Notes: generated by a model not told the origin, from the letters alone. DNA of 38,116 bases from Bryobacteraceae bacterium (GCA_019187195.1 JABAQT010000036.1:1-38116), one strand, 5' to 3'. Positions 7,156-15,662 are shown, numbered from the stretch's first letter. Made by a program: numbers and translations.

Positions 7156-9657
7156 ATGATTCGGTTGTGGATGCTACTGGGATGTGTCCCATTCTTACAT
7201 GCCTCCGTCGATTTCTCGAAAGACGTGGCGCCGCTGCTGGAAACACGCTGCCAGATGTGTCACGGCGCGAAACAACAGATGAGCGGCCTGCGCCTCGATC
7301 AACCGGACTCCGCGCTCCGCGTCATCACTCCCGGCTCCAGCGCCGCCAGCAAACTCATCGAGCGCGTCTCGAGCTCGAAGCCCGGCTTCCGCATGCCCCC
7401 CGTCGGAGCGCCCCTCACTGAAAAAGAAGTGGCCACCTTGAAAGCCTGGATCGACGAGGGAGCGAAGTTCCCCGCCGCCTACAACCCCGGCGCGGCTAAG
7501 CTCGAACACTGGTCCTTTCTTCCCATCGGCCATCCGGCCCCCCCCACGGTGAAGAACGCGGCCTGGGTGCGAAACCCCATCGACGCGTTTATCCTCGCAA
7601 AGCTCGAATCACAGGGAATTGCCCCCTCTCCCGAGGCGCCGAAGCTGACGCTCCTGCGCCGCGTTACCCTCGATCTCACCGGCCTTCCACCTACCCCCGA
7701 AGAGGTTGGCGCTTTCCTTACCGACACGCGTCCCGATGCCTATGAGCGCGTCGTCGACCGGCTGCTCCAATCCAGGCACTACGGCGAACGTTGGGCCCGC
7801 CCCTGGCTTGACCTCGCTCACTATGCCGATAGCGACGGCTATGAAAAGGATCAGGTGCGCCCCTTCGCCTGGCGATACCGCAACTGGGTCATCAACGCGC
7901 TCAACAACGACATGCCGTTCACGGAGTTCACCATAGACCAGCTCGCCGGCGATCTTCTCCCGCATCCCACCACCGCCCAGCTTGTAGCCACCGGATTCCT
8001 GCGCAATACGCTCACCAATCGTGAGGCCGGCGTCGACCGCGCCGAGGCGCGCTACGAGCAGTTGGTCAACCGCGTCAACACCATGAGCACCACCTGGCTG
8101 GGTCTCACCGTCGGCTGCGCCCAATGCCACGATCACAAGTACGACCCCATCACCAACAAAGAGTTCTATCAGTTCTACGCTTTCTTCGATGCCGCCGATG
8201 AAACCACCATCGAAGCGCCCCTCGCCGGCGAGCGCGAACGCTATGAAGCCGCCCTTCCCCACTACCTCGGCCAGCGCGGCAACATTCTCGATTACTACAA
8301 CGTCCCCGAACTTCAGAAGGAATGGGAGAACAAGCTCCGCTTCGCCATCGCCAACCCCGGCAAGAATCTGGAATGGGATTTCTCCATCACCTCGATGCGC
8401 GCCATGGTGGACGGCGCGGAGAAGTTGCTGAAAACCGACCCCTCAAAGCGCTCCCCTCGCGACCAGCGCCGCCTCACGGACTATTTCCTCTCCACTCCCG
8501 GACCCGACATCGGACATCAGCCGGAAATTCGAGACCGCCTCCGCGAAGCCTACGGGAAAATCATGGCCCTCGAGGCGGAACTCCCCCCGCTCACGCTCGC
8601 CATGGCCATGGAGCCTGAACCCGATTATCACGGCTCCATCACACGCATCAAGGGCGATTACAAAGCCATGGGCGTGCCGGTCCAGCCCGGAGGACTGCAC
8701 ATTCTTCCACCTCTGCCGGGCAACGGGAAACCCACGCGCCTGGAACTCGCCCAATCCCTCGTCGCCCCCAACAACCCGCTCACGCCGCGCGTCACCGTCA
8801 ACCGCGCCTGGCAGGAGCTGTTCGGACGCGGCATCGTGCGCACCTCCGAGGACTTCGGCACCACCGGCGAGAAGCCCTCCCACCCGCAACTGCTCGATTG
8901 GCTCGCCACGCGTTTCATCGAAGACGGCTGGAGCATGAAGAAACTTCACCGGCTGATCGTAACATCGGCCACTTACCGCCAATCCAGCGATACACGCCCC
9001 GAACTGCTCTCGAAGGATCCCGATAACTCGCTGCTTGCGCGGCAAACCCGCCTCCGCCTTCCAGCGGAGCTCATCCGCGACGCCACGCTTTCGGCAAGCG
9101 GTCTCCTCGACGCGCGCATCGGCGGACCTTCCGTAATGCCCCCGCAACCGGCCGGAGTGGCGGAACTCGGCTACGGAGGCAGCAAGTGGAAAGAGAGCAA
9201 AGGGAGCGACCGCTATCGCCGCGGCCTCTACATCCACTTCCAGCGCACCACGCCCTACCCGCAACTCATCAACTTCGACGCGCCCGATTCGAACGTCGCC
9301 TGCAGCCGCCGGCGCGCTTCGAACACGCCTCTGCAATCCTTGAACCTCCTCAATGACCCCGTATTTTTCGAAGCCGCGCAATCGCTCGCCGCGCGTGTGC
9401 TGCGCGCCAGGCGCGGCTCCTTCGCCGAACGCCTCGACTATGCCTTCGACCTCACGCTGGGGCGTAAGGCGGATGCGAAGGAACGCGAGCGCTTGGCGCG
9501 TTACTACGATCAGCAGCTCGGCATCCTCGACCGCGAGGGTTACACCATCGCGAAACTGGCCCCTTCCGATTCCGGGCTCGACCAGCGGGAACTCGCCGCC
9601 TGGGTAGGCGTGAGCCGTGTCCTGCTCAACCTCGACGAATTCATCACCAAGGAGTAG
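7156..9657 (+). CDS. PSCyt1 / DUF1549 (PSCyt2) / DUF1553 (PSD1) secreted cytochrome protein
   Basis: An 833-residue protein of the kind abundant in planctomycetes, Verrucomicrobia and Solibacter-like acidobacteria. A signal peptide (IRLWMLLGCVPFLHA) precedes a cytochrome-type domain with a heme motif C32-Q-M-C35-H36. A DUF1549 region follows (WVRNPIDAFILAKLE, LTGLPPTPEEV, YGERWARPWLDLAHYADSDG, CAQCHDHKYDPIT). The DUF1553 region occupies the C-terminal half (NNPLTPRVTVNRAWQELFGR, TSEDFGTTGEKPSHP, LLDWLATRF). The CAQCH is a second possible heme or metal motif. The biochemical role of the family is not established. The ATG at 7156 is chosen because the signal peptide starts there; the frame is open for 1.4 kb upstream only as an antisense shadow of the hydrolase. 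The DUF1501 gene starts 5 bases downstream. Confidence 0.92.
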   Translation: MIRLWMLLGCVPFLHASVDFSKDVAPLLETRCQMCHGAKQQMSGLRLDQPDSALRVITPGSSAASKLIERVSSSKPGFRMPPVGAPLTEKEVATLKAWIDEGAKFPAAYNPGAAKLEHWSFLPIGHPAPPTVKNAAWVRNPIDAFILAKLESQGIAPSPEAPKLTLLRRVTLDLTGLPPTPEEVGAFLTDTRPDAYERVVDRLLQSRHYGERWARPWLDLAHYADSDGYEKDQVRPFAWRYRNWVINALNNDMPFTEFTIDQLAGDLLPHPTTAQLVATGFLRNTLTNREAGVDRAEARYEQLVNRVNTMSTTWLGLTVGCAQCHDHKYDPITNKEFYQFYAFFDAADETTIEAPLAGERERYEAALPHYLGQRGNILDYYNVPELQKEWENKLRFAIANPGKNLEWDFSITSMRAMVDGAEKLLKTDPSKRSPRDQRRLTDYFLSTPGPDIGHQPEIRDRLREAYGKIMALEAELPPLTLAMAMEPEPDYHGSITRIKGDYKAMGVPVQPGGLHILPPLPGNGKPTRLELAQSLVAPNNPLTPRVTVNRAWQELFGRGIVRTSEDFGTTGEKPSHPQLLDWLATRFIEDGWSMKKLHRLIVTSATYRQSSDTRPELLSKDPDNSLLARQTRLRLPAELIRDATLSASGLLDARIGGPSVMPPQPAGVAELGYGGSKWKESKGSDRYRRGLYIHFQRTTPYPQLINFDAPDSNVACSRRRASNTPLQSLNLLNDPVFFEAAQSLAARVLRARRGSFAERLDYAFDLTLGRKADAKERERLARYYDQQLGILDREGYTIAKLAPSDSGLDQRELAAWVGVSRVLLNLDEFITKE

Positions 9658-9662
9658 CCATC

Positions 9663-11084
9663 ATGACCGAACGCGAATTTCGCCTCATTCAGACCCGGCG
9701 GTCCTTCCTCACCCGCGGAGCCGGCGGCATCGGCATGTTGGCCCTCGCCGAACTCCTCCAGGGCTCGGAAGGCCCTCCCAATCCGCTCGCCCCAAAAAAG
9801 CCACACTTCCCCGCCCGCGCGAAGAACGTCATCTTCATGTTCATGGAGGGCGGGCCCAGCCAGATGGATCTGTTCGATCCGAAACCCGGCCTCGCGAAAT
9901 GGAACGGCCGGCCGCTTCCGCCATCCATGACCAAGGGTCTGCAACTGGCCTTCATCAAACCCACCGCCGCCGTTATGGCCAGTCCGCGCACCTTCAAACC
10001 CTACGGCCAGTCAGGCATCGAGTTCTCCGACTACATCCCTCACACCGCCTCCTGCGCCGACGACATCTGCATGGTCCGCTCGATGTACTCGGAGGCGTTC
10101 AACCACCACCCCGGACAGTTGCTCCTCATGACCGGATCGACGCAATTCGGCCGCCCCACGATGGGAGCCTGGGTCACCTACGGACTGGGAAGCGAATCAC
10201 AAAACCTGCCGGGCTTCGTCGTGCTCTCGAGCGGAGCCGGCACCAGCGGCGGCGCTTCGAATTTCATGAGCGGCTTCCTGCCCTCCCACTACCAGGGCAC
10301 GATGTTCCGCAACTCGGGCGATCCCATCCTCTACCTCTCGAATCCCGGCGGTGTCTCCAACCAGACTCAGCGCGCCGGACTCGACGCCCTGCGCGATCTC
10401 AATCAACAGCGCTTCGAAAAGACTGGCGATGTCGAGATCGCCAGCCGTATCGCCGCCTACGAACTCGCCTTCCGCATGCAGATGTCGGCGCCGGAACTGC
10501 TCGATTTTTCAAAGGAATCAAAACAGACCCTCGACATGTACGGCGTGGGCAGGGAGCCCACCAACCAGTTTGGAACCAACTGCCTGCTGGCGCGGCGCCT
10601 GGTCGAGCGCGGCGTGCGCTTCGTCCTCATGATGCACGCCTCCTGGGATGACCATACCAACCTCAACAAGAAACTGAAACGCAACTGCGACATCAGCGAC
10701 CAACCCGCCGCCGCGCTGTTGAAGGACCTCAAACGCACCGGCCTGCTCGATTCCACCCTCGTCATCTGGGGCGGCGAATTCGGACGCACCCCCATGGTCG
10801 AGATCCGCAACACGCAGGACCCGGAAAACGCCGGCCGCGATCATCATCCGCTCGCCTACTCGATGTGGGTCGCCGGCGGCGGCATGAAGGGGGGACAGGT
10901 AATCGGCCAGACCGATGAACTCGGCTTGAGCATTGTCGAGGACAAGGTGCATATCCACGACCTTCAGGCCACCATCATGCACTGCCTTGGCTTCGACCAT
11001 GAACGGTTGACCTTCCGCCACATGGGGCGCGATTACCGTCTCACGGACCTCGGCGGCAGCGTTGTAAAGAAAATGCTCGCCTGA
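9663..11084 (+). CDS. DUF1501 protein (sulfatase-like fold) with Tat leader
   Basis: A 473-residue DUF1501 protein. It begins with a twin-arginine leader (IQTRRSFLTRGAGGIGML, R12-R13), so it is probably folded before export. The body has family features: VIFMFMEGGPSQMDLFDPKP, SGIEFSDYIPHTASCADDIC, FNHHPGQLLLMTGS, WGGEFGRTPMVE and AGRDHHPLAYSMWVAGGG. The fold is related to alkaline-phosphatase/sulfatase enzymes, but a known activity is lacking. A GGAG ribosome site lies just before the PSD1 stop, and only 5 bases separate the two genes, so they are surely cotranscribed. This pairing recurs across the phyla that carry the family. The stop is 2 bases from the convergent glutaminyl cyclase homologue. 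Confidence 0.92.
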   Translation: MTEREFRLIQTRRSFLTRGAGGIGMLALAELLQGSEGPPNPLAPKKPHFPARAKNVIFMFMEGGPSQMDLFDPKPGLAKWNGRPLPPSMTKGLQLAFIKPTAAVMASPRTFKPYGQSGIEFSDYIPHTASCADDICMVRSMYSEAFNHHPGQLLLMTGSTQFGRPTMGAWVTYGLGSESQNLPGFVVLSSGAGTSGGASNFMSGFLPSHYQGTMFRNSGDPILYLSNPGGVSNQTQRAGLDALRDLNQQRFEKTGDVEIASRIAAYELAFRMQMSAPELLDFSKESKQTLDMYGVGREPTNQFGTNCLLARRLVERGVRFVLMMHASWDDHTNLNKKLKRNCDISDQPAAALLKDLKRTGLLDSTLVIWGGEFGRTPMVEIRNTQDPENAGRDHHPLAYSMWVAGGGMKGGQVIGQTDELGLSIVEDKVHIHDLQATIMHCLGFDHERLTFRHMGRDYRLTDLGGSVVKKMLA

Positions 11085-11086
11085 GC

Positions 11087-11965
11087 TTACTTCTCCAACC
11101 GCTGAAAGACCGCGACCATCACATCGCCCACCACCTGAAAACTGTGGGCGCTCAGTTTGTCCATCGTGTCTTGCGCGGTGTGCCACCACGCGTGTCCGGG
11201 GCCATAGTCGAAGTCGATCAGGTCCATCGCGTTGACGCCGAGACGGACGAACGGCATGTGGTCGTCCTCGATGGCGCCGCCGTATTCGGGGAAGTACTTG
11301 CCGTACCCCGTATCGTTGGCCGCCGCCCGCACGAGCCTCCGCAGGGAAGTCGAGGAGTTCATCTCATCCACGATTTTCAGGTCTTTATCTCCGATCATGT
11401 CCACGTTGAACAGAGCCTTGATGCGCGGCAGCGTGCCGTCCCTGTTCCACTTCGCCGCCAGGTGCCGGCTTCCGTAGATGCCGTTCGTGTCGGACCAGTC
11501 GCCGAACGCCTCCTCGCCGTCAAAGAAAACCAGATAGACATCGTCCTTGCGCGGCAGACTGGGCAGCACTCTCGCCATCTCGAGCAACCACCCCGTCGAG
11601 GATCCCCCGTCGTTGGCTCCCACGAAGTTCACTCCCGGGATCGCCTTCGTATCGTAGTGCCCCGAAAATACCACCGAACGCCCGCTCGAGCCGGCAAGCT
11701 TGCCGACGATGTTACGCATGGTGACCTGTCCCACCGGAGTGCGCGCCACGAACACATCCTCGGACACCGCCCACCCGTGGGCGCTCAACCCGGCCCGGAT
11801 CATGGCCTGGAGCCTGGCGATCGCCGCCGAACCCGGAGGCCGCGGTCCAAGGGCGACAGCTTTTCGCGTGGCATCGAGAGCGCCCTGGCCGCTGAAATCG
11901 GCCGCCAGGCACGATCCCGCGAACAGGACGACGGAGAGAGCGGCTAACGTTTGGTGGCGGTGCAT
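11087..11965 (-). CDS. Animal-type (type II) glutaminyl-peptide cyclotransferase homologue, M28 fold, secreted
   Basis: A 292-residue protein with a signal peptide (TLAALSVVLFAGSCLAA). The fold is peptidase family M28, but the details fit glutaminyl cyclase, which turns N-terminal glutamine into pyroglutamate, better than an aminopeptidase. FFDGEEAFGDWSD plus YGSRHLAAKW closely resemble the human QPCT region. GGAIEDDHMPFVRLGV and WWHTAQDTMDKL match its C-terminal active-site segments. Expected single-zinc ligands are D119, E152 and H262. E151, D189 and D235 would be the proton-relay residues, and W157 and W261 match the two substrate-lining tryptophans. This assignment is from remembered sequence patterns, not an alignment. 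The start overlaps the methyltransferase end by 22 bases. An M28 aminopeptidase is the alternative. Confidence 0.82.
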   Translation of the reverse strand: MHRHQTLAALSVVLFAGSCLAADFSGQGALDATRKAVALGPRPPGSAAIARLQAMIRAGLSAHGWAVSEDVFVARTPVGQVTMRNIVGKLAGSSGRSVVFSGHYDTKAIPGVNFVGANDGGSSTGWLLEMARVLPSLPRKDDVYLVFFDGEEAFGDWSDTNGIYGSRHLAAKWNRDGTLPRIKALFNVDMIGDKDLKIVDEMNSSTSLRRLVRAAANDTGYGKYFPEYGGAIEDDHMPFVRLGVNAMDLIDFDYGPGHAWWHTAQDTMDKLSAHSFQVVGDVMVAVFQRLEK

Positions 11966-12630
11966 AGATAACCCAGAGTGAAATTCCGTTCGCGATCGAG
12001 ACCGTCAAACAACGGAAACAGGAGTCCCGCGGGGCCGAGAACCAGAGCCGCCGGAATGCGCCAAAGCCCGCGAAAAAACTGAATTCCGTTCAACATCCGC
12101 CGCCCCATCAGACGAAAATATCCGCCGCCCGGTTGCACGGCGATCTCCGCGAAACCGGCCTCCTCGAGCAGATGGCGGACCCCATACCGCGTGTAGCGGA
12201 AATAGTCGTTCGGAGCCTGGTGGACTTCCCAATCCTGCGGCGCCGCGAGCAGCAGCCGCCCCCCGGGGCGCAGCGCGCGGCCCAGTTCCTTCAGCACCCC
12301 GACGGGATCCCGCACATGCTCCAGCGTGACGATGTTGATAGCCGCGTCAAAGCAGCCGGCAACGAATGGCAGCGCCGCCAGGTCACAGAGCACGTCGATC
12401 CGCGTGTAATCCCAGGCGCGGTCTCCGACCGCGAGGTCCACTCCCGTGTAGCGCGCGTGGGAGAACAGGTGGCGGTACTTCCCTTCTCCCGCCCCGGCAT
12501 CGAGCAGGCGCGCGCCCGGCGCGAGCGAGGATGCGAAACCGGCCACCGCGTCCTCCATCTCGTTTTCAAATCGCCACAGATACCGCTCGAGAAAGCGCGG
12601 AAGCCGTTTCCGCAGATGATCGTAACTCAC
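11944..12630 (-). CDS. Class I SAM-dependent methyltransferase (Methyltransf_11 type)
   Basis: A 228-residue methyltransferase. Motif I is ARLLDAGAGEGKYRHLF, then YTGVDLAVGD, IDVLCDLAALPFVAGCFDAA (motif II region), NIVTLEHVRDPVGVLKELGR and LRPGGRLLLAAPQDWE. A Tyr/Arg-rich segment (NDYFRYTRYGVRHLLEEAGF) follows, and the C-terminus has a hydrophobic stretch (IPAALVLGPAGLLFPLF). The start is GTG at 12630, overlapping the TGA of the upstream methyltransferase as GTGA; the frame upstream of it is only a shadow of that gene. The acceptor is unknown. Its place after a glycosyltransferase and another methyltransferase suggests modification of a surface glycan or its lipid carrier. Confidence 0.85.
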   Translation of the reverse strand: MSYDHLRKRLPRFLERYLWRFENEMEDAVAGFASSLAPGARLLDAGAGEGKYRHLFSHARYTGVDLAVGDRAWDYTRIDVLCDLAALPFVAGCFDAAINIVTLEHVRDPVGVLKELGRALRPGGRLLLAAPQDWEVHQAPNDYFRYTRYGVRHLLEEAGFAEIAVQPGGGYFRLMGRRMLNGIQFFRGLWRIPAALVLGPAGLLFPLFDGLDRERNFTLGYLCTATKR

Positions 12631-13637
12631 TTCCGCTTTCGCGCCTCCATCATGACGGTTGCGCCCTGGCGGCAGGCGGCCTCGAGCAAAGTCAGCGGCC
12701 AGGACGCCACAACCAGGCCGAAATAGACCAGGTCCTTGAACAATCGCCCCCGCGCCGATTCGGGAACACGGCGAATGCGGCGCGCCATCGGGTCGAGCGA
12801 CGGCGCCAGCGTCGTAGCCAGGCCAGCGGGGTTGTCGCGCCAGGAAAAGTGTTTCTGCCGCAGGATCTCGAACCCGCAATCCTCGAGCAACGCCTGAAGA
12901 TCACGCGTGCGAAAGTGGATCAGGTGGCGGGGAATATCGACGCCGTTCCAATGGTCACCGAACAATAGGAACTGCCAGCAATCGGCGTTCGGCACCTGCA
13001 CAATCAGGCGGCCATCCGGCTTGAGGATCTTGCGCGCTTCATCGAGGTAAGCGGCCGGATCATAGAGATGCTCCAGAACGTGGAACATGGTGACGGCGGC
13101 GCAACTCTCCGCCGCTATGGGCGAGCGGCCGAGACTGCCGCAGACCGCCGCGACTCCGTTGGCTTGCCAGGCGGCGGTGGCGGCCGAGAGCGCGAAATCC
13201 AACCCCGCCACCCGGACGCCACGTTCGGCCAGCATGCGCAGGAACAAGCCGCCTCCGCAGCCCACATCCACGACGACGCCGCTTTCGCGGGATTCCGCGA
13301 GCGCGCGCAGGACAAAACGGACATGATCGCCCAACACGAATCTGCGGTACGCCTCGGCAAGCTTGCCGGAAGTGCCCTCCTCGGGAACAAACCAGTAGTC
13401 CTCCGGATAGTACTGGTATAACTCCGTGGGATTCGGCCATGGATGCAACCGCATCAGTTCGCACCGGGCGCACTGGGCGACGGAAAAAACCTTCGAAGTC
13501 GTGCGATACAGCCGGTCGGAACCCTGAAGAACCACGCGCATGGCGTGATGGCCGCAGGCTGGACAGGTGTCCTCCCCAACCGCGCCGCCTAAACCGATTC
13601 CTGGCTCAGGGTCTTCAGCGAAATGCGGTTGTTCCAC
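12627..13637 (-). CDS. Class I SAM-dependent methyltransferase with N-terminal zinc-ribbon motif
   Basis: About 336 residues. A short N-terminal zinc ribbon is visible (CPACGHH and CARCELMR). It is followed by a linker rich in Tyr, Trp and Pro (LYQYYPEDYWFVPEE) and a Rossmann methyltransferase domain: VVVDVGCGGGLFLRML (motif I), VAGLDFALSAATAAW, AVTMFHVLEHLYDPAAYLDE and LKPDGRLIVQVPNADCW. HWNGVDIPRHLIHF is typical of methyltransferases in polysaccharide clusters. A C-terminal hydrophobic helix (FGLVVASWPLTLLEA) may touch the membrane. The start is uncertain. I use the GTG at 13637, which overlaps the end of the glycosyltransferase gene by 49 bases; no ATG lies between it and the zinc ribbon. 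Translation is probably coupled on both sides. Confidence 0.82.
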   Translation of the reverse strand: MEQPHFAEDPEPGIGLGGAVGEDTCPACGHHAMRVVLQGSDRLYRTTSKVFSVAQCARCELMRLHPWPNPTELYQYYPEDYWFVPEEGTSGKLAEAYRRFVLGDHVRFVLRALAESRESGVVVDVGCGGGLFLRMLAERGVRVAGLDFALSAATAAWQANGVAAVCGSLGRSPIAAESCAAVTMFHVLEHLYDPAAYLDEARKILKPDGRLIVQVPNADCWQFLLFGDHWNGVDIPRHLIHFRTRDLQALLEDCGFEILRQKHFSWRDNPAGLATTLAPSLDPMARRIRRVPESARGRLFKDLVYFGLVVASWPLTLLEAACRQGATVMMEARKRK

Positions 13638-14623
13638 AGAAGACGCCGCAACTCGGCTCCCGTCAGTTTGCGAATCCTCGCCACTTCGCGGCGCTTCCGC
13701 AAAATCTTCGGAAGCATACTCACCGCTTCCAGGTCCCCCTTGAGCATCGCCAGCGCCACGCGGAATTTGCTCTTCCATCCCGGGAAGCGTGAGATTTCTC
13801 CCCTGCCCTTCAGCGCCGCCCAGGCGCCGGCCGCCAGCCTTGCCAGGTAGAACACGCCGTTTAGCCATAACAGGCTCCAAGGGAAGAGTTTCGCCGCCAG
13901 AAGAATGCGATTGCGTTCAATCAGTTCCACCCGGCGCAGGGATCGAACTCCGAGCGTGGCGCCGCGGTGATGCCGCACCACGGCCGCCGGAGCATAGATG
14001 CAACGCCAACCCGCAATGCGGGCGCGTAACCCCAGTTCCGCATCATCCGCATAGGCGAAGAAGTCCTCGTCAAAACCTCCAATCTCCTCGAGCATGCCGC
14101 GCCGGTACATGGCGGCGCACCCGTCAGGCCACAGAATCTCCTCCATGGTATCGTACTGGCCGGCGTCAAGCTCCCCCGACCCCCTCCCTCGATTCTGCCC
14201 GTCGAGGTAAATCAGGTGTCCTGCCTTGTCGATACGGCGTGGATCCTCCCAGACCAGAACCTTAGATGCAGCCATCCCCGCGCCTGGCCGGCCATCGAAG
14301 ACACGGCGAAGTTCGTAGAGCCAGTTCGGGCAGGCTTCGGCATCATTATTCAATAGAGCGATGAATTCGCCCGAAGCAGCCGCGATCCCCTGGTTGTTGG
14401 CCGCGCAGAATCCGAGATTCACCGTGTTTTCAATCAGTTTCACGGAGCGGAACTCCTGGGCGATCATCTCCGCTGATCCGTCCGAGGAGCCATTGTCCAC
14501 GACAATGATTTCAAATTGAACTCCCTGCTGGTTTTGCAGGGAAAGCAGACAGGCTCTCAGCAGGTCTTTCCGGTTCCAGTTGACGATAATGACGGAAAGC
14601 GTTTCTCCATGTTGTACTTGCAC
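13589..14623 (-). CDS. Family 2 glycosyltransferase (rhamnosyltransferase-like)
   Basis: A 344-residue GT-A fold glycosyltransferase. It has LSVIIVNWNRKDLLRACL at the N-terminus, IIVVDNGSSDGSAEM for nucleotide binding, NLGFCAANNQGI, and LLNNDAEACPNWL with the DxD-like metal site. FDEDFFAYADDAELGLRARI holds the catalytic-base region. The C-terminus has a hydrophobic segment near SLLWLNGVFYLARLAAGAW, so it is probably attached to the inner face of the membrane. The donor is likely a nucleotide sugar such as dTDP-rhamnose, inferred from the family only. The start is a GTG at 14623, ten bases after a perfect TATAAT. It heads the four-gene overlapping operon ending with the glutaminyl cyclase homologue and is divergent from the RodZ-like gene. 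Confidence 0.92.
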   Translation of the reverse strand: MQVQHGETLSVIIVNWNRKDLLRACLLSLQNQQGVQFEIIVVDNGSSDGSAEMIAQEFRSVKLIENTVNLGFCAANNQGIAAASGEFIALLNNDAEACPNWLYELRRVFDGRPGAGMAASKVLVWEDPRRIDKAGHLIYLDGQNRGRGSGELDAGQYDTMEEILWPDGCAAMYRRGMLEEIGGFDEDFFAYADDAELGLRARIAGWRCIYAPAAVVRHHRGATLGVRSLRRVELIERNRILLAAKLFPWSLLWLNGVFYLARLAAGAWAALKGRGEISRFPGWKSKFRVALAMLKGDLEAVSMLPKILRKRREVARIRKLTGAELRRLLWNNRISLKTLSQESV

Positions 14624-14640
14624 GGACTGTTGTATTATAT
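14612..14640 (+). promoter_or_regulatory. Promoter for the rodZ-like gene (TTGTAC-N17-TTATAT)
   Basis: TTGTAC (14612-14617), 17 bases, TTATAT (14635-14640), followed by a 27-base leader to the ATG at 14668. TATTAT at 14633-14638 is an alternative -10. The -10 region is shared with the minus-strand promoter of the glycosyltransferase operon. Confidence 0.4.
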
Positions 14641-14662
14641 CTTGTTAGGAAGGGCCTGCCAC
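14634..14662 (-). promoter_or_regulatory. Promoter for the glycosyltransferase operon (GTGGCA-N17-TATAAT)
   Basis: On the minus strand GTGGCA (14657-14662), 17 bases, then a perfect TATAAT (14634-14639), with 10 bases to the GTG at 14623. It physically overlaps the forward promoter, so the two directions should compete. Confidence 0.5.
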
Positions 14663-14667
14663 GGTTT

Positions 14668-15651
14668 ATGGCTTCCATCGGGGAAATTTTGCGTCGTGAG
14701 CGAGAGCGCCAGAATTTGAGCCTCGCCGGCATCGCGGACCAGACAAGAATCAAACAACAGTACCTGGAAGCTCTGGAGCGGGACGACTTTGAAAGCCTTC
14801 CGGGCCGCTTTTTCGCCCGTAGTTTTGCCACGCAATACGCTGAAAAGCTTGGAATTAACACACCAGAGCTGCAGGATTTGCTGCTCAAGCAGGCCGCCCC
14901 CTTGGAAATCTTCGGCGCCGCCGCCGGCGTTCCCGCGCCCGGAGCGCCCGGAATCAGTCCGGTGTGGACGGGTCAGCAATATGTGGTGGATCCACTGCCG
15001 GAAGGCACCGCCTCGGCGCTCACGGCGCGGAAGCTGACCGCATCTATTGTGATGCTGGTGGCGGTCGTTGTCGCCTGTGGGGCCGTGTTCTGGCTATGGC
15101 AGCGAAGCCAGTTGAGTTCCACTTCGGCGAGCGCGCCCCAGGTGGAAAGAGTGAAATCCGCGGCCGCCGAGCAACCGGCCCTATCGGTCCCCGACACGGT
15201 TTCACCCCCCGCCGCGCAACCTACCGCTCCCGCCGCCAGAGTAGAATCCGCCCCGCCCGAGTCTTCCACGCAATCCGCAACGCCTCCGCTTGCCGCCCAG
15301 GTTCGAGTCGAGAATGCGGCGGTGGGCAAGATCTCCCTCACCGTGGTTGCCAGGGAAGAGACGTGGCTGCGCGTCACGGCGGATGGCAAAGTCACCGTAG
15401 AACGGGTTCTCGCTCCCGGCGAGTCGGCGGTAACGGCGGCCAATGAAAAAGCGCGCATCCTGTTGGGCAATGCCGGGGGCGTCGACATTCGCTTCAACGG
15501 CGCCGATATCGGCAGCGTTGGTCCGCGCGGACAGGTCCGCACGGTTGAATTCACGCCGGACAAATTCAGCATCGTGGAACCGGTGAAGAAGCCCGTCGCC
15601 GAGCCTTCAACCGAGCCGGAGACTCAGCAACCGGTCGCCTCGAACAACTGA
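14668..15651 (+). CDS. rodZ: RodZ-like protein: cytoplasmic HTH, one membrane segment, periplasmic DUF4115
   Basis: A 327-residue single-pass membrane protein. Residues 1-75 are an HTH_25/XRE-like domain (SIGEILRRERERQNLSLAGI, QYLEALERDDFESLPG). A linker rich in Ala and Pro follows, then a membrane helix at about 123-145 (TASIVMLVAVVVACGAVFWL). A second low-complexity Pro/Ala/Ser linker leads to a C-terminal DUF4115 beta domain (ETWLRVTADGKVTVERVLAPGE, GGVDIRFNGADIG). RodZ links MreB to the cell-wall elongation machinery; acidobacterial proteins of this layout are usually annotated as such. It stands alone, divergent from the glycosyltransferase operon and convergent with the RND adaptor (11 bases between stops). 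Confidence 0.85.
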   Translation: MASIGEILRRERERQNLSLAGIADQTRIKQQYLEALERDDFESLPGRFFARSFATQYAEKLGINTPELQDLLLKQAAPLEIFGAAAGVPAPGAPGISPVWTGQQYVVDPLPEGTASALTARKLTASIVMLVAVVVACGAVFWLWQRSQLSSTSASAPQVERVKSAAAEQPALSVPDTVSPPAAQPTAPAARVESAPPESSTQSATPPLAAQVRVENAAVGKISLTVVAREETWLRVTADGKVTVERVLAPGESAVTAANEKARILLGNAGGVDIRFNGADIGSVGPRGQVRTVEFTPDKFSIVEPVKKPVAEPSTEPETQQPVASNN

Positions 15652-15662
15652 AACCTGCCGCG

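Noticed and set aside
11087..11965. Lipoprotein signal in the cyclase homologue (FAGSC)
   Set aside because: The residue three before the Cys is Ala, not Leu-like, so ordinary signal peptide cleavage after the later Ala is more likely.
12631..12879. Longer N-terminus for the second methyltransferase
   Set aside because: The added 83 codons overlap the upstream methyltransferase in another frame and read as low-complexity Arg/Gly/Pro text. The GTGA junction is the better start.
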